A stretch of DNA of 64,000 nucleotides from Parablautia sp. Marseille-Q6255 (GTDB taxonomy: Bacteria > Bacillota > Clostridia > Lachnospirales > Lachnospiraceae), in contig NZ_CATNVD010000006.1 of NCBI RefSeq assembly GCF_951230155.1, positions 109,441 to 173,440 on the forward strand, given 5' to 3'. The notes beneath the pieces are model-generated. The model saw nothing but the letters and a program-made list of their open reading frames with translations, was not told the DNA's origin and did not search any database. Every line of letters begins with the position of its first letter. Position 1 is the first letter of the stretch. Positions 25,641 through 34,189 of this stretch are shown here, in pieces. A program made the position numbers and the translations under genes.

Positions 25641-26516
25641 TTACCTTGAGAGATAGTCAATGACTGCCTGCATTTCCGGCGGCACCCATTTGTTGCGGTG
25701 ATAAAGAAGCTGTTTCCAGATCGTGATCTGGATATCCGGCGTATCGAGACGGAACAGCCTGCCAAGGCGCACGTCCTCATCGGTCACGTAATCCGGCAGA
25801 AAAGAAAGTGCTCTGCCATTTTCCAGCATGGCGCTGATAAGCGCTGTGTCGCCGATCTCCAGGACCGGATCAACAGCCATGGACCTGCTTGCCAGGGATT
25901 CGTCCAGGATGCGTCGGTAGCTCATGCCTTTTTCTGTGAGGATAAATGGCCATTCGAGCAGCTCATCAACGGAGACGCTGCGGTGAGCGGAGAGCGGATG
26001 GCAGGCGGAGGCTACGAAGTGGCATGTCACAGGTTCCTCCGAGGCGATCACGTAGTTTCTGTCATAAATATGATAATCCAGCGTGTAGACAAGATCTGCT
26101 TCATTGCGGTTGAGCATGCGGAACATTTCTTCTGTACTGGTCTGAAAAACCTGCAGGGACAGATGGGGAAAAAGACTGCGAAATTCGTCGAACCTGTTTT
26201 TAAAAAGTACATGGCTGATAGAGGAGGCCATTGCGATACGGATACTTCCTCTTATGCTCTGCGGGCTTTCAGCCGCGGCCTTCATCGCATCGGCTGTGCG
26301 TATAACCTGATGGGCGAGCTCGAGGATCTCAAGCCCCTTGGCAGTCAGGCGGACCGTGTGGTTCACCCGGTCAAAGAGGGAGACGCCCAGCTCGCGTTCC
26401 AGCTGCTTGATCTGCAGGGAGACGGAGGACTGCGTATAACCGAGCTTCGCGGCAGCCTTTGTAAAGCTTCCCTGCTCTGCCGTCTGGATAAAGCTTTCCA
26501 GATTTCTGATTTCCAT
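25641..26516 (-). CDS. LysR-family transcriptional regulator
   Basis: A 291-residue LysR protein. The winged helix-turn-helix is at residues 1-60 (FIQTAEQGSFTKAAAKLGYT, QSSVSLQIKQLERELG, LFDRVNHTVRLTAKG), followed by a periplasmic-binding-like sensor domain. It is divergent from an amino-acid:sodium symporter gene, with about 170 bases between, and is its most likely regulator. The stop codon lies in a tandem 10-base duplication (TTACCTTGAG twice). Confidence 0.92.
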   Translation of the reverse strand: MEIRNLESFIQTAEQGSFTKAAAKLGYTQSSVSLQIKQLERELGVSLFDRVNHTVRLTAKGLEILELAHQVIRTADAMKAAAESPQSIRGSIRIAMASSISHVLFKNRFDEFRSLFPHLSLQVFQTSTEEMFRMLNRNEADLVYTLDYHIYDRNYVIASEEPVTCHFVASACHPLSAHRSVSVDELLEWPFILTEKGMSYRRILDESLASRSMAVDPVLEIGDTALISAMLENGRALSFLPDYVTDEDVRLGRLFRLDTPDIQITIWKQLLYHRNKWVPPEMQAVIDYLSR

Positions 26517-26564
26517 AACATCACCCCATTGAAAATTTTTATGCTTATTAGAATTTCTATTAAT

Positions 26565-26593
26565 TTTACAAATCCATAGTGCTATTGTATACT
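26565..26593 (+). promoter_or_regulatory. Promoter of the symporter gene, next to a LysR-type dyad
   Basis: TTTACA (26565-26570) and TATACT (26588-26593) are 17 bases apart, about 95 bases before the symporter ATG. The near-palindrome TTAGAATTTCTA just upstream is placed as a LysR-type binding site would be. Confidence 0.72.
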
Positions 26594-26685
26594 ATTACCT
26601 GGATTCTGGCAAGCAGCAGCTTCCGGGATAGTTACGAGAAATGAAGGAATAAAGGAAAGAGAAAGAAAGGTTGCAGGGAAAAGCG

Positions 26686-28170
26686 ATGGACAAAATAACA
26701 GGGGCAATAGTAGGGCTGATCGAGGCCGTATATGGATTTTTATGGGGGGATCTGATCCATATCCCATTACCGGGGGGAGGGACGCTGCCGCTGTCTCTGC
26801 TCGTGATCATTTTGATCCCTTCCGGGATTTATTTTACGATCCGCACACGTTTCCTGCCGATACGGCTTTTCCCGGATATGATCCGGGCAACTCTTGAGAA
26901 GAGCTCACAGCCTCAGGGCGAAAGAAGCGATGCAGCAAAGGAAAAGAGCCAGGGACAAAAAAAACGGCATGCAGGAAAAGGGAGCGCCCTTTCTGCCTGC
27001 CAGACGCTGGTTGTCTCTACCGCTACAAGGGTCGGTATGGGAAATCTGGTCGGAGTCGTTGCTGCGATTTCCGCAGGAGGCGCAGGAGCGGTGTTCTGGA
27101 TGTGGGTTACGGCCCTGATCGGCTCATCGACGGCATTTGTGGAGGCGACACTCGCACAGATCTACAAGGAAAAGGATCCGCTGTACGGGGGATACCGCGG
27201 CGGTCCGGCATACTATATCCACAAATATATAGAAGAGAAGCGGGGAGGAAAACCGCGGCGCTACGTACTGCTTTCTGTGCTGTTTGCCCTTTCCGGTCTG
27301 ATCTGCTGGTGCGGGATCAGTCAGGTGATCAGCAATTCTGTGGCGTCCTCTTTTGAAAATGCATTTCATATCCCGCCGCTTTACACGACGATCCTGCTTG
27401 TGGTACTGGCAGCATTTATCGTGCTTCGCAAGCATGCGACAGTGAAGGTGCTCGATGTGCTTGTGCCGATCATGGCAGGCTGCTATTTTCTGCTGACGGT
27501 TGTGCTGATCGCACTCAATTTCCGTCAGATCCCGGACGTATTCGGACGCATTTTCTCAGAGGCGTTCGGACTGAGGCAGGTAGTAGCAGGCGGTTTTGGA
27601 GCTGTGCTGATGAACGGCGTCAAGCGCGGCCTGTTTTCAAATGAGGCGGGGTCCGGATCTGCTCCGTGTGCAGCTGCGGCAGCGAATACGGATCATCCGG
27701 CGAAGGTCGGACTTGTACAGGCGCTCGGCGTATTTATTGACACGATCCTGATCTGCAGCTGTACAGCCTTTATTATGCTCCTGACTCCGGCGTCTCTGAC
27801 AGAAGGACTGACCGGAATGGATTATCTGCAGGCAGCCATGGATTACCATCTCGGTACATTCGGCGTGATCTTTATCGCGATCGTCCTGTGGCTGTTCAGT
27901 TTTTCCACGTTTCTGGGGATCCTCTACTATGCGAGGTCGAATGTGGCGTACCTCTTTGGGGATAACTGGTTTTCTCAGACAGCCTATAAGGTGCTTGCGC
28001 TCGTGATGCTTTTCATCGGAGGGCTGGCTGCCTATACGGTCGTGTGGGACCTTGGCGATGTCGGCGTCGGGCTGATGACACTGTTTAATATTTTTATACT
28101 GTTCCCGATGTCAAAAAAGGCGCTTGCGGCTCTTCGGTCCTATGAGGACAGCCGCAGAGTAAAAAAATAA
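26686..28170 (+). CDS. Amino acid carrier protein, alanine/glycine:cation symporter (AGCS) family
   Basis: A 494-residue membrane protein with about eleven hydrophobic helices. It has the AGCS landmarks: LIPSGIYFTIRTRFLPIR near the start, STATRVGMGNLVGVVAAI with GGAGAVFWMWV, the PAYYIHKYI region and KRGLFSNEAGSGSAPCAAAA, the family signature. Such carriers import alanine or glycine with sodium. A charged linker of about 30 residues (SSQPQGERSDAAKEK and onward) between the first two helices is longer than usual. I chose ATG 26686, behind AGGGA, over an in-frame TTG at 26671. Confidence 0.92.
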   Translation: MDKITGAIVGLIEAVYGFLWGDLIHIPLPGGGTLPLSLLVIILIPSGIYFTIRTRFLPIRLFPDMIRATLEKSSQPQGERSDAAKEKSQGQKKRHAGKGSALSACQTLVVSTATRVGMGNLVGVVAAISAGGAGAVFWMWVTALIGSSTAFVEATLAQIYKEKDPLYGGYRGGPAYYIHKYIEEKRGGKPRRYVLLSVLFALSGLICWCGISQVISNSVASSFENAFHIPPLYTTILLVVLAAFIVLRKHATVKVLDVLVPIMAGCYFLLTVVLIALNFRQIPDVFGRIFSEAFGLRQVVAGGFGAVLMNGVKRGLFSNEAGSGSAPCAAAAANTDHPAKVGLVQALGVFIDTILICSCTAFIMLLTPASLTEGLTGMDYLQAAMDYHLGTFGVIFIAIVLWLFSFSTFLGILYYARSNVAYLFGDNWFSQTAYKVLALVMLFIGGLAAYTVVWDLGDVGVGLMTLFNIFILFPMSKKALAALRSYEDSRRVKK

Positions 28171-28180
28171 TTTCAGACAC

Positions 28181-28232
28181 AATCCCTCCGGCGGGGCATA
28201 TAATAATATGAATGAAACCAGCCGGAGGGATT
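28181..28232 (+). terminator. Terminator whose 3' arm holds the amidase ribosome site
   Basis: AATCCCTCCGGC (28181-28192) pairs perfectly with GCCGGAGGGATT (28221-28232), followed by T's: a good terminator for the symporter gene. The 3' arm contains GGAGGGA (28224-28230), the ribosome site of the amidase whose ATG is at 28238. A TATAAT (28199-28204) lies in the loop region. Confidence 0.78.
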
Positions 28233-28237
28233 TTTGT

Positions 28238-29014
28238 ATGGCGAAGGTGATTTTGGATGCCGGGCACGGCGGGCAGGAACCGGGCGCTGTATTTAATGGA
28301 AGACAGGAGAAGGACGATACGCTGCGCCTTGCGCTTGCAGTGGGGGAAATACTGAAGAACAATGGCGTGGAGGTGGCATATACGAGGACGGAGGATGTAT
28401 ATGACACACCGTTTGAGAAGGCTCAGATCGCAAACCAGGAGGGCGGAGATTTTCTGATCTCGTTTCACAGAAATTCAAGTCCGCAGGCGAATCAGTATTC
28501 CGGGGCAGAGACACTTGTGTATGACCGCTCGGGGAAGAAGGTAGAGCTGGCAGAGAACATCAACCGCAATCTGGAGCAGGCGGGATTTCGGGATCTGGGG
28601 GTAAAGGAGCGTCCCGGGCTTGTGATCCTGCGCCGGACCAGAATGCCTGCTGTTCTTGTAGAGGCAGGATTTTTGAATACACAGGCGGACAATGAGCTGT
28701 TTGACAGCCAGTTTGAAGCGATCGCGCAGGCAATCGCAGACGGTGTGCTTGAGACCATCGGGCAGGGAACGGAGGATCAGATGCAGTCCCAGTCCCAGGA
28801 GCGTCTTTACCGTGTTCAGACCGGGGCGTTTAAGCGGCGCGAATATGCGGAGGATCTGCTGTACCGGCTGCTTAGCCAGAATTTCCCGGCTTACATTTTG
28901 CGGGAAGATGATTATTATAAAGTACAAGTCGGAGCCTTCCGGCAGCTTGATAATGCGGTGCGTATGGAGGAGGCGCTGCGCCGCCAGGGATATGCGACCT
29001 TTATTACCATGTGA
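28238..29014 (+). CDS. N-acetylmuramoyl-L-alanine amidase with SPOR domain (CwlC-like)
   Basis: A 258-residue peptidoglycan amidase. The amidase_3 domain begins at the first residues (VILDAGHGGQEPGA, with zinc His), then a glutamate in GRQEKDDTL, ISFHRNSSPQA (second zinc His) and the catalytic VEAGFLNT. The last 75 residues form a SPOR-type module (RLYRVQTGAFKRREYAEDLL, then YKVQVGAFRQLDNAVRME). There is no signal peptide. This layout, no signal plus a C-terminal SPOR module, is that of Bacillus CwlC, a mother-cell lysis enzyme made late in sporulation; the same job here is inference. An upstream in-frame ATG at 28208 lacks a ribosome site. Confidence 0.88.
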   Translation: MAKVILDAGHGGQEPGAVFNGRQEKDDTLRLALAVGEILKNNGVEVAYTRTEDVYDTPFEKAQIANQEGGDFLISFHRNSSPQANQYSGAETLVYDRSGKKVELAENINRNLEQAGFRDLGVKERPGLVILRRTRMPAVLVEAGFLNTQADNELFDSQFEAIAQAIADGVLETIGQGTEDQMQSQSQERLYRVQTGAFKRREYAEDLLYRLLSQNFPAYILREDDYYKVQVGAFRQLDNAVRMEEALRRQGYATFITM

Positions 29015-29126
29015 AACTGGCAGCGGCTTATTCGAGCGGATCGCTGAACGGTTACTAAAATTCTCCTTTTGTTTTAGGAGAAACAGTGGTATGATACACA
29101 TATGAAAAAACAGAAGGGAATCATAT

Positions 29127-30230
29127 ATGGATGCGGAGAGACTTGACGGGATAAGTGAACCGCTTCTTACATGGTTTCGCGCGCATGCACGCAGGCTTCC
29201 ATGGCGTGACGATCCCAGACCCTATTATGTGTGGGTGTCGGAGATCATGCTGCAGCAGACCAGAGTGGAGGCGGTAAAGCCATTTTTTGCACGTTTTATC
29301 AGAGCACTTCCGGATGTGGCTGCGCTGGCTGCCTGTCCGGAGGATCAGCTCCTCAAGCTGTGGGAGGGACTGGGCTACTATAACCGGGTGCGCAATATGC
29401 AAAAGGCAGCGCAGATCGCGGTTGATCGGTATGCAGGGGAGCTGCCTCATACCTGTGAGGAGCTGCTTCTCCTTCCGGGGATCGGCAGCTATACGGCAGG
29501 TGCGGTGGCGTCTATCGCGTATGGACAGGCTGTACCGGCAGTCGATGGAAATGTCCTGCGTGTGATCAGCCGTATCTGCGGCAGCAGACAGGATATCGGG
29601 AAGCAGTCTGTCAAAAAGGAGTTTGAGCGCATTGTCGGGAAGATCATCCCGCCGGATCAGGCAGGAGCATTTAATCAGGCTCTGATGGAGCTTGGAGCTA
29701 CCGTATGTCTGCCGAACGGACAGCCGGACTGCAGCGCGTGTCCGCTTCGGAACGTGTGCTACGCCCGTGAAAATGGCTGCCAGACGGAGCTTCCGGTAAA
29801 AGCAGAGAAAAAAGCGCGCCGTATTGAAAAGCGGACGGTACTCGTCGTCAGGGACAGTGAGCGCGCTCTGATCGGCAGACGTTCGGATAAGGGACTGCTC
29901 GCGGGCCTGTATGAGCTTCCCAACGTCCCGGGCTATCTGTCGCAGGAGGAAGCGCTTGCGTATGTCAGGGGGCTTCAGTTTTCACCGATCCGTATACAGA
30001 AACTGCCTGCGGCGAAGCATATTTTCAGTCATGTGGAATGGAAGATGCAGGGCTATATGGTACTCGTTGAGGACAGAAAGGCAAAGACGCAGGATATGCC
30101 GTCTGACCAGATGCTGCTCTTTATCGAGCCGGAGCGCACGGAACAGGAGTATCCGGTGCCGGCGGCGTTTGCGGCGTATACAAAATATCTGAGCATCCGT
30201 CTGGGGCAGGAGAAATACACGGATCTGTAG
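29127..30230 (+). CDS. mutY: A/G-specific adenine glycosylase MutY
   Basis: A 367-residue DNA repair glycosylase that removes adenine paired with 8-oxoguanine. Visible elements: PWRDDPRPYYVWVSEIMLQQ with TRVEAV, the helix-hairpin-helix LPGIGSYTAGAVASIAYG, the catalytic aspartate in AVDGNVLRV, and the iron-sulfur cysteines CLPNGQPDCSACPLRNVC. The first cysteine spacing is C-x7-C, one longer than in E. coli. The C-terminal NUDIX-like domain (residues about 235-360) recognises 8-oxoguanine. GAAGGGA precedes the ATG at 29127. Monocistronic. Confidence 0.95.
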   Translation: MDAERLDGISEPLLTWFRAHARRLPWRDDPRPYYVWVSEIMLQQTRVEAVKPFFARFIRALPDVAALAACPEDQLLKLWEGLGYYNRVRNMQKAAQIAVDRYAGELPHTCEELLLLPGIGSYTAGAVASIAYGQAVPAVDGNVLRVISRICGSRQDIGKQSVKKEFERIVGKIIPPDQAGAFNQALMELGATVCLPNGQPDCSACPLRNVCYARENGCQTELPVKAEKKARRIEKRTVLVVRDSERALIGRRSDKGLLAGLYELPNVPGYLSQEEALAYVRGLQFSPIRIQKLPAAKHIFSHVEWKMQGYMVLVEDRKAKTQDMPSDQMLLFIEPERTEQEYPVPAAFAAYTKYLSIRLGQEKYTDL

Positions 30231-30277
30231 GTGTCGGAAATACAGAAATACAGGAAAACAAAAACAGGAGATGGGCT

Positions 30278-31300
30278 ATGAAAATTTTATCAGTAGCGAT
30301 TCCTTGCTACAATTCAGAAGAGTATATGGAAAAATGCATTAAATCAATCCTCGCGGTCGGGGAGGATGTGGAGATACTGATCGTGGACGACGGTTCGGTA
30401 AAGGACCGCACTCCGGAGATCGCCGACCAGTATGCAGCCAGATATCCGGGGATCGTAAAGGCGATCCATCAGGAAAACGGGGGGCATGGAGAAGCCGTCA
30501 ATACGGGACTTCGCAATGCGACAGGATTATATTATAAGGTAGTAGACAGCGATGACTGGGTAAATACAAAAGGACTTGTAAAGATCATCCGCAGGATGAA
30601 AGAGCTTGAGGAGCAGGGCGGCGTAGATATGCTGCTCGCCAATTTTGTGTATGATAAGGTGGGGGCAAAGCACAAAAAGCTGATGCGCTTCGCCAATGTT
30701 TTTCCGGTAGATGAAGTGTTTGAATGGGATGCGATGCGTCATATGCGTCAGACGCAGTATATTCTGATGCACAATATTTTTTACCGCACCCAGCTTCTGC
30801 GGGACTGTGGACTTGAGCTTCCGAAGCATATCTTCTATGTAGACAATATCTTTGCATTCCAGCCGCTCCCCTATGTGAAGCGCATGTACTATATGGATGT
30901 GAATTTGTATCATTACTTTATCGGACGCGAGGATCAGTCTGTCAATGAGCATGTGATGATCGGAAGGATCGATCAGCAGATCCGGGTCAACAAGATCATG
31001 ATCGACGTAATGGCAGCCGAGGATTTTTCGGACAAGAGCGCGCGGCTGAAGCGATATATGAATATTTATCTGACAAAGATCATGACGGTTACGTCTATTA
31101 TGCTGATCCTGTCCGGCACGCAGGAAGCGCTTGCGAAGAAGGATGACATATGGGCATACCTCAAAGAAAAGGATGCAAAGCTTTACCGCGGCATACGTCA
31201 CAGTCTCTTTGGCACGGCCATGAACCTTCCGGGAGCAGTGGGACGTAAGCTTTCCATAGGTGCATACAAGCTTGCACAGAAATTCGTTGGATTTAATTAA
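30278..31300 (+). CDS. Family 2 glycosyltransferase
   Basis: A 340-residue GT-A fold glycosyltransferase. The N-terminal nucleotide-sugar domain reads LSVAIPCYNSEEYMEKCIKS, EILIVDDGS, NGGHGEAVNTGL and VVDSDDWVN, the last holding the DXD-type metal site. No transmembrane anchor is evident, though the C-terminal 60 residues are basic and partly amphipathic. It may decorate a cell-wall polymer or lipid. AGGAG precedes the ATG. The acceptor and sugar cannot be inferred, and the neighbours (mutY, lipid kinase) give no pathway. Confidence 0.88.
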   Translation: MKILSVAIPCYNSEEYMEKCIKSILAVGEDVEILIVDDGSVKDRTPEIADQYAARYPGIVKAIHQENGGHGEAVNTGLRNATGLYYKVVDSDDWVNTKGLVKIIRRMKELEEQGGVDMLLANFVYDKVGAKHKKLMRFANVFPVDEVFEWDAMRHMRQTQYILMHNIFYRTQLLRDCGLELPKHIFYVDNIFAFQPLPYVKRMYYMDVNLYHYFIGREDQSVNEHVMIGRIDQQIRVNKIMIDVMAAEDFSDKSARLKRYMNIYLTKIMTVTSIMLILSGTQEALAKKDDIWAYLKEKDAKLYRGIRHSLFGTAMNLPGAVGRKLSIGAYKLAQKFVGFN

Positions 31301-31341
31301 GACCAGGAAAAGAAGCTGCCCGTACGGGCAGACACAAAAAC

Positions 31342-31372
31342 GGCTGTCATCGCAGGATGACAGCCAGCTTTT
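31342..31372. terminator. Bidirectional terminator inside the 3' end of the lipid kinase gene
   Basis: GGCTGTCATC (31342-31351) pairs perfectly with GATGACAGCC (31356-31365) around a four-base loop, followed by seven T's on the plus strand and a shorter T-run on the minus strand. It overlaps the stop codon of the convergent lipid kinase gene. A second perfect palindrome, TGCCCGTACGGGCA, lies at 31317-31330. Confidence 0.88.
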
Positions 31373-32270
31373 TTTCATGGAGAGAAAAAACAGCTTCCTG
31401 ACAGAAGCCGGGGATCTCTCCATCCGTATGCACGCAGGCAGGTTGGTCTGTTTGCAGCCTTGCTTTTTTGCAGCGGATGATATGGATCCCTTTTTTGCGC
31501 GTATGCTTTCCGAAAAAAGCAAGAGGCAGGACGGATACCGCACGCAGGCGGGAGATCCCGTTTACGATGAGCAGATCCAGACAGTCGTCGTCCGGTCTGG
31601 CATCGGGACAGAACTGGAAGCCGCCGCCTTCATAGCACAGGTTCATCGCTGCGGCAAAATAACATTTTTCGAATGTCTGAGGCGCACAGTCATCGACGGT
31701 AAGCCGAAAGGTCTGGCGTTTCATAGTGCAAAGGAGCCAGGGGGCAGTAAACAGATAGACCAGCTTTCCGGAGTGGAAACGGTTCAGCGCCGTCTTCAGC
31801 CTGGAGTCGAGTACACTGTGGCATACTGCAGCATCAAAACCGATGCCCGAACTGACGGCGAAGGAACGCGAAGCCGTGCCGCACTGTGTAGTTCCGATAT
31901 TGACAGGACGGATCTCTTTTGGGTGCAAAATTGTATGCAGCGCCTTGGATGGATCCCTGGCAAGGCCGAGTCCCCGTACGAAATCATTGCCGGACCCTGT
32001 TGGAATACAGCCAAAGGTAATGTGCGCGCAGGATCCGGTAAAGAGACCGTCGATCGTCTCATTGATCGTACCGTCACCGCCTACTACAATGACTGTGGCA
32101 GGCTGCTTTGATTCGGCGAGTGAGGCTGCGAGCGTCCGCGCCTCCCCGCGCTTTGACAGTACAAAGGCTTTATATTCGACCTGGCTTTTGTCGAGCTGCT
32201 GATGGATCGTTTTCCATATGGTGCGCCCGTGGTTTGAGCCGGATGCAGGATTGACAATAAAGTAATACAT
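31347..32270 (-). CDS. Diacylglycerol/lipid kinase family protein (DagK/YegS type)
   Basis: A 307-residue cytosolic lipid kinase. It shows the DAGK catalytic blocks: YYFIVNPASGSNHGR at the N-terminus, TVIVVGGDGTINETIDGL (the GGDGT nucleotide loop) and FGCIPTGSGNDFVRGLGL. The C-terminal beta-rich half is typical. These enzymes phosphorylate diacylglycerol or related lipids in membrane lipid turnover. GAGGGAGGAG precedes the ATG at 32270. It is convergent with the glycosyltransferase and divergent from glnS. Confidence 0.9.
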   Translation of the reverse strand: MYYFIVNPASGSNHGRTIWKTIHQQLDKSQVEYKAFVLSKRGEARTLAASLAESKQPATVIVVGGDGTINETIDGLFTGSCAHITFGCIPTGSGNDFVRGLGLARDPSKALHTILHPKEIRPVNIGTTQCGTASRSFAVSSGIGFDAAVCHSVLDSRLKTALNRFHSGKLVYLFTAPWLLCTMKRQTFRLTVDDCAPQTFEKCYFAAAMNLCYEGGGFQFCPDARPDDDCLDLLIVNGISRLRAVSVLPLAFFGKHTRKKGIHIIRCKKARLQTDQPACVHTDGEIPGFCQEAVFSLHEKKLAVILR

Positions 32271-32378
32271 AAGCTCCTCCCTCGTTGCGGTGCGCAGAAG
32301 CGGCCTCAGACCGCACTGCGTTTTGCTGCTATTTTATCAGCTTTTTCGTAATTCGACAATATCCGGGTTTATCGCTTA

Positions 32379-32407
32379 TTGTTTTTTTGCAGGAGCTGTG
32401 CTATTAT
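32379..32407 (+). promoter_or_regulatory. Promoter of glnS
   Basis: TTGTTT (32379-32384) and TATTAT (32402-32407) are 17 bases apart, giving a leader of only about 27 nt before the glnS ATG. There is no T-box in this leader. Confidence 0.72.
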
Positions 32408-32440
32408 GAAAAAAGTTATTATGCGGTACAGGAGGAGAAA

Positions 32441-34111
32441 ATGGAACTGGAAAAGGAAGTAGTATCAAAGAATTTTATTGAGCAGATCATTGACAAGGAC
32501 TTATCGGAGGGGCACTGTACGACGGTGCATACGCGTTTCCCGCCGGAGCCAAACGGATATCTGCATATCGGACATGCCAAGTCCATCCTTTTAAACTACG
32601 GACTGGCTAAAAAATACAATGGTAAATTCAATCTTCGTTTCGATGACACGAATCCGACCAAGGAAAAGAGCGAGTTCGTGGAATCCATTCTTGCAGACGT
32701 AAAATGGCTGGGAGCTGATTTTGAGGACCGGCTCTTCTTTGCCTCTGATTACTTTGACGCCATGTATGAGGCTGCCATAAAGCTGATCAAAAAGGGCAAG
32801 GCGTATGTCTGCGACCTTTCAGCAGAGGAGATCCGGGAGTACCGCGGTACACTGACAGAGCCGGGCAAAGAGAGCCCGTACCGGAACCGCAGCATCGAGG
32901 AGAACCTGGAGCTGTTTGAGAATATGAAAAACGGGATGTATGAGGACGGCGCAAAGGTACTGCGCGCAAAGATCGACATGGCGTCCTCCAACATCAATAT
33001 GCGTGATCCGGTCATTTACCGCGTGGCGCGTATGAGCCATCACAATACAGGTGACAAGTGGTGTATCTACCCGATGTATGATTTTGCACATCCGATCGAG
33101 GATGCGATCGAGGGCATCACACATTCGATCTGTACGCTGGAGTTTGAGGATCACCGTCCGCTCTATGACTGGGTGGTGAGAGAGCTGGAGTATGAGATGC
33201 CTCCGAAGCAGATCGAATTTGCGAAGCTGTACCTGACGAATGTCGTGACAGGAAAGCGTTATATCAAGCGTCTTGTAGAAGAGGGAATCGTGGACGGCTG
33301 GGATGATCCGCGTCTCGTATCGATCGCAGCGCTTCGCCGCCGCGGCTTTACGCCGGAGTCCATTCAGAAGTTTGTGGAGCTGTGCGGAGTCAGCAAGGCA
33401 AACAGCTCTGTGGATTATGCAATGCTGGAATACTGCATCCGCGAGGATCTGAAGCTGAAGCGCCCGCGTCTGATGGCAGTGCTTGATCCGGTGAAGCTTA
33501 TCATTAACAACTATCCGGAGGATCAGCTTGAGTATCTCGATGTGGAGATGAATCTCGAAAATCCGGAGCTTGGCATGAGAAAGGTGCCGTTTGGCAGAGA
33601 GCTTTATATTGACCGCGAGGACTTTATGGAGAATCCGCCGAAGAAGTATTTCCGTCTCTTCCCGGGGAACGAGGTGCGCCTGATGGGAGCGTACTTTGTG
33701 ACGTGCACAGGCTTTGAGAAGGATGAGAACGGCAATGTGACAGAAATCCACTGTACGTATGATCCGGAGACAAAGTGCGGCAGCGGCTTTACAGGACGCA
33801 AGGTAAAAGGAACGATCCATTGGGTAGCTGCAAAGACAGCAGTAAAGGCGGAGGTCCGCCTGTACGAGAATATTATTGATGAGGAAAAGGGCGTATACAA
33901 CGAGGATGGTTCTCTGAACCTGAACCCGAATTCTCTGACTGTATTAAAGGACTGTCTGCTGGAGCCGGAGCTTGCGAAGGCACAGCCGTATGACAGCTTC
34001 CAGTTTGTGCGTCAGGGCTTCTTCTGTGCAGACGCAAAGGATTCCACAGAGGATGCGCTCGTATTCAACCGTATCGTATCGCTCAAAAGCTCATTCCGTC
34101 TGCCCAAATAA
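32441..34111 (+). CDS. glnS: Glutaminyl-tRNA synthetase
   Basis: A 556-residue class I aminoacyl-tRNA synthetase, close to the E. coli length (554). The HIGH motif is in [24 protein letters not shown] is the glutamate/glutamine binding region, and the KMSKS-like loop reads [11 protein letters not shown] in place of the common VMSKRKL. The C-terminal half (from about residue 340) is the anticodon-binding beta-barrel. GGAGGAG sets the ATG at 32441, although the frame stays open 52 codons further upstream. A dedicated GlnRS means Gln-tRNA(Gln) need not be made by amidation in this organism. Confidence 0.95.
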   Translation: MELEKEVVSKNFIEQIIDKDLSEGHCTTVHTRFPPEPNGYLHIGHAKSILLNYGLAKKYNGKFNLRFDDTNPTKEKSEFVESILADVKWLGADFEDRLFFASDYFDAMYEAAIKLIKKGKAYVCDLSAEEIREYRGTLTEPGKESPYRNRSIEENLELFENMKNGMYEDGAKVLRAKIDMASSNINMRDPVIYRVARMSHHNTGDKWCIYPMYDFAHPIEDAIEGITHSICTLEFEDHRPLYDWVVRELEYEMPPKQIEFAKLYLTNVVTGKRYIKRLVEEGIVDGWDDPRLVSIAALRRRGFTPESIQKFVELCGVSKANSSVDYAMLEYCIREDLKLKRPRLMAVLDPVKLIINNYPEDQLEYLDVEMNLENPELGMRKVPFGRELYIDREDFMENPPKKYFRLFPGNEVRLMGAYFVTCTGFEKDENGNVTEIHCTYDPETKCGSGFTGRKVKGTIHWVAAKTAVKAEVRLYENIIDEEKGVYNEDGSLNLNPNSLTVLKDCLLEPELAKAQPYDSFQFVRQGFFCADAKDSTEDALVFNRIVSLKSSFRLPK

Positions 34112-34189
34112 GGCGCAGCGGAGTGCGCGGATGCCGGATGGCCGCACAGAATGTGCAGTGGCCGTGGAGCAGGGGGAAGGAGCAGTATT

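Noticed and set aside
25631..25650. Tandem repeat TTACCTTGAG at the LysR stop codon
   Set aside because: Only two 10-base copies; most likely a small duplication without function.
32300..32440. T-box leader of glnS
   Set aside because: The promoter leaves a leader of under 30 nt and no T-box sequence is present.
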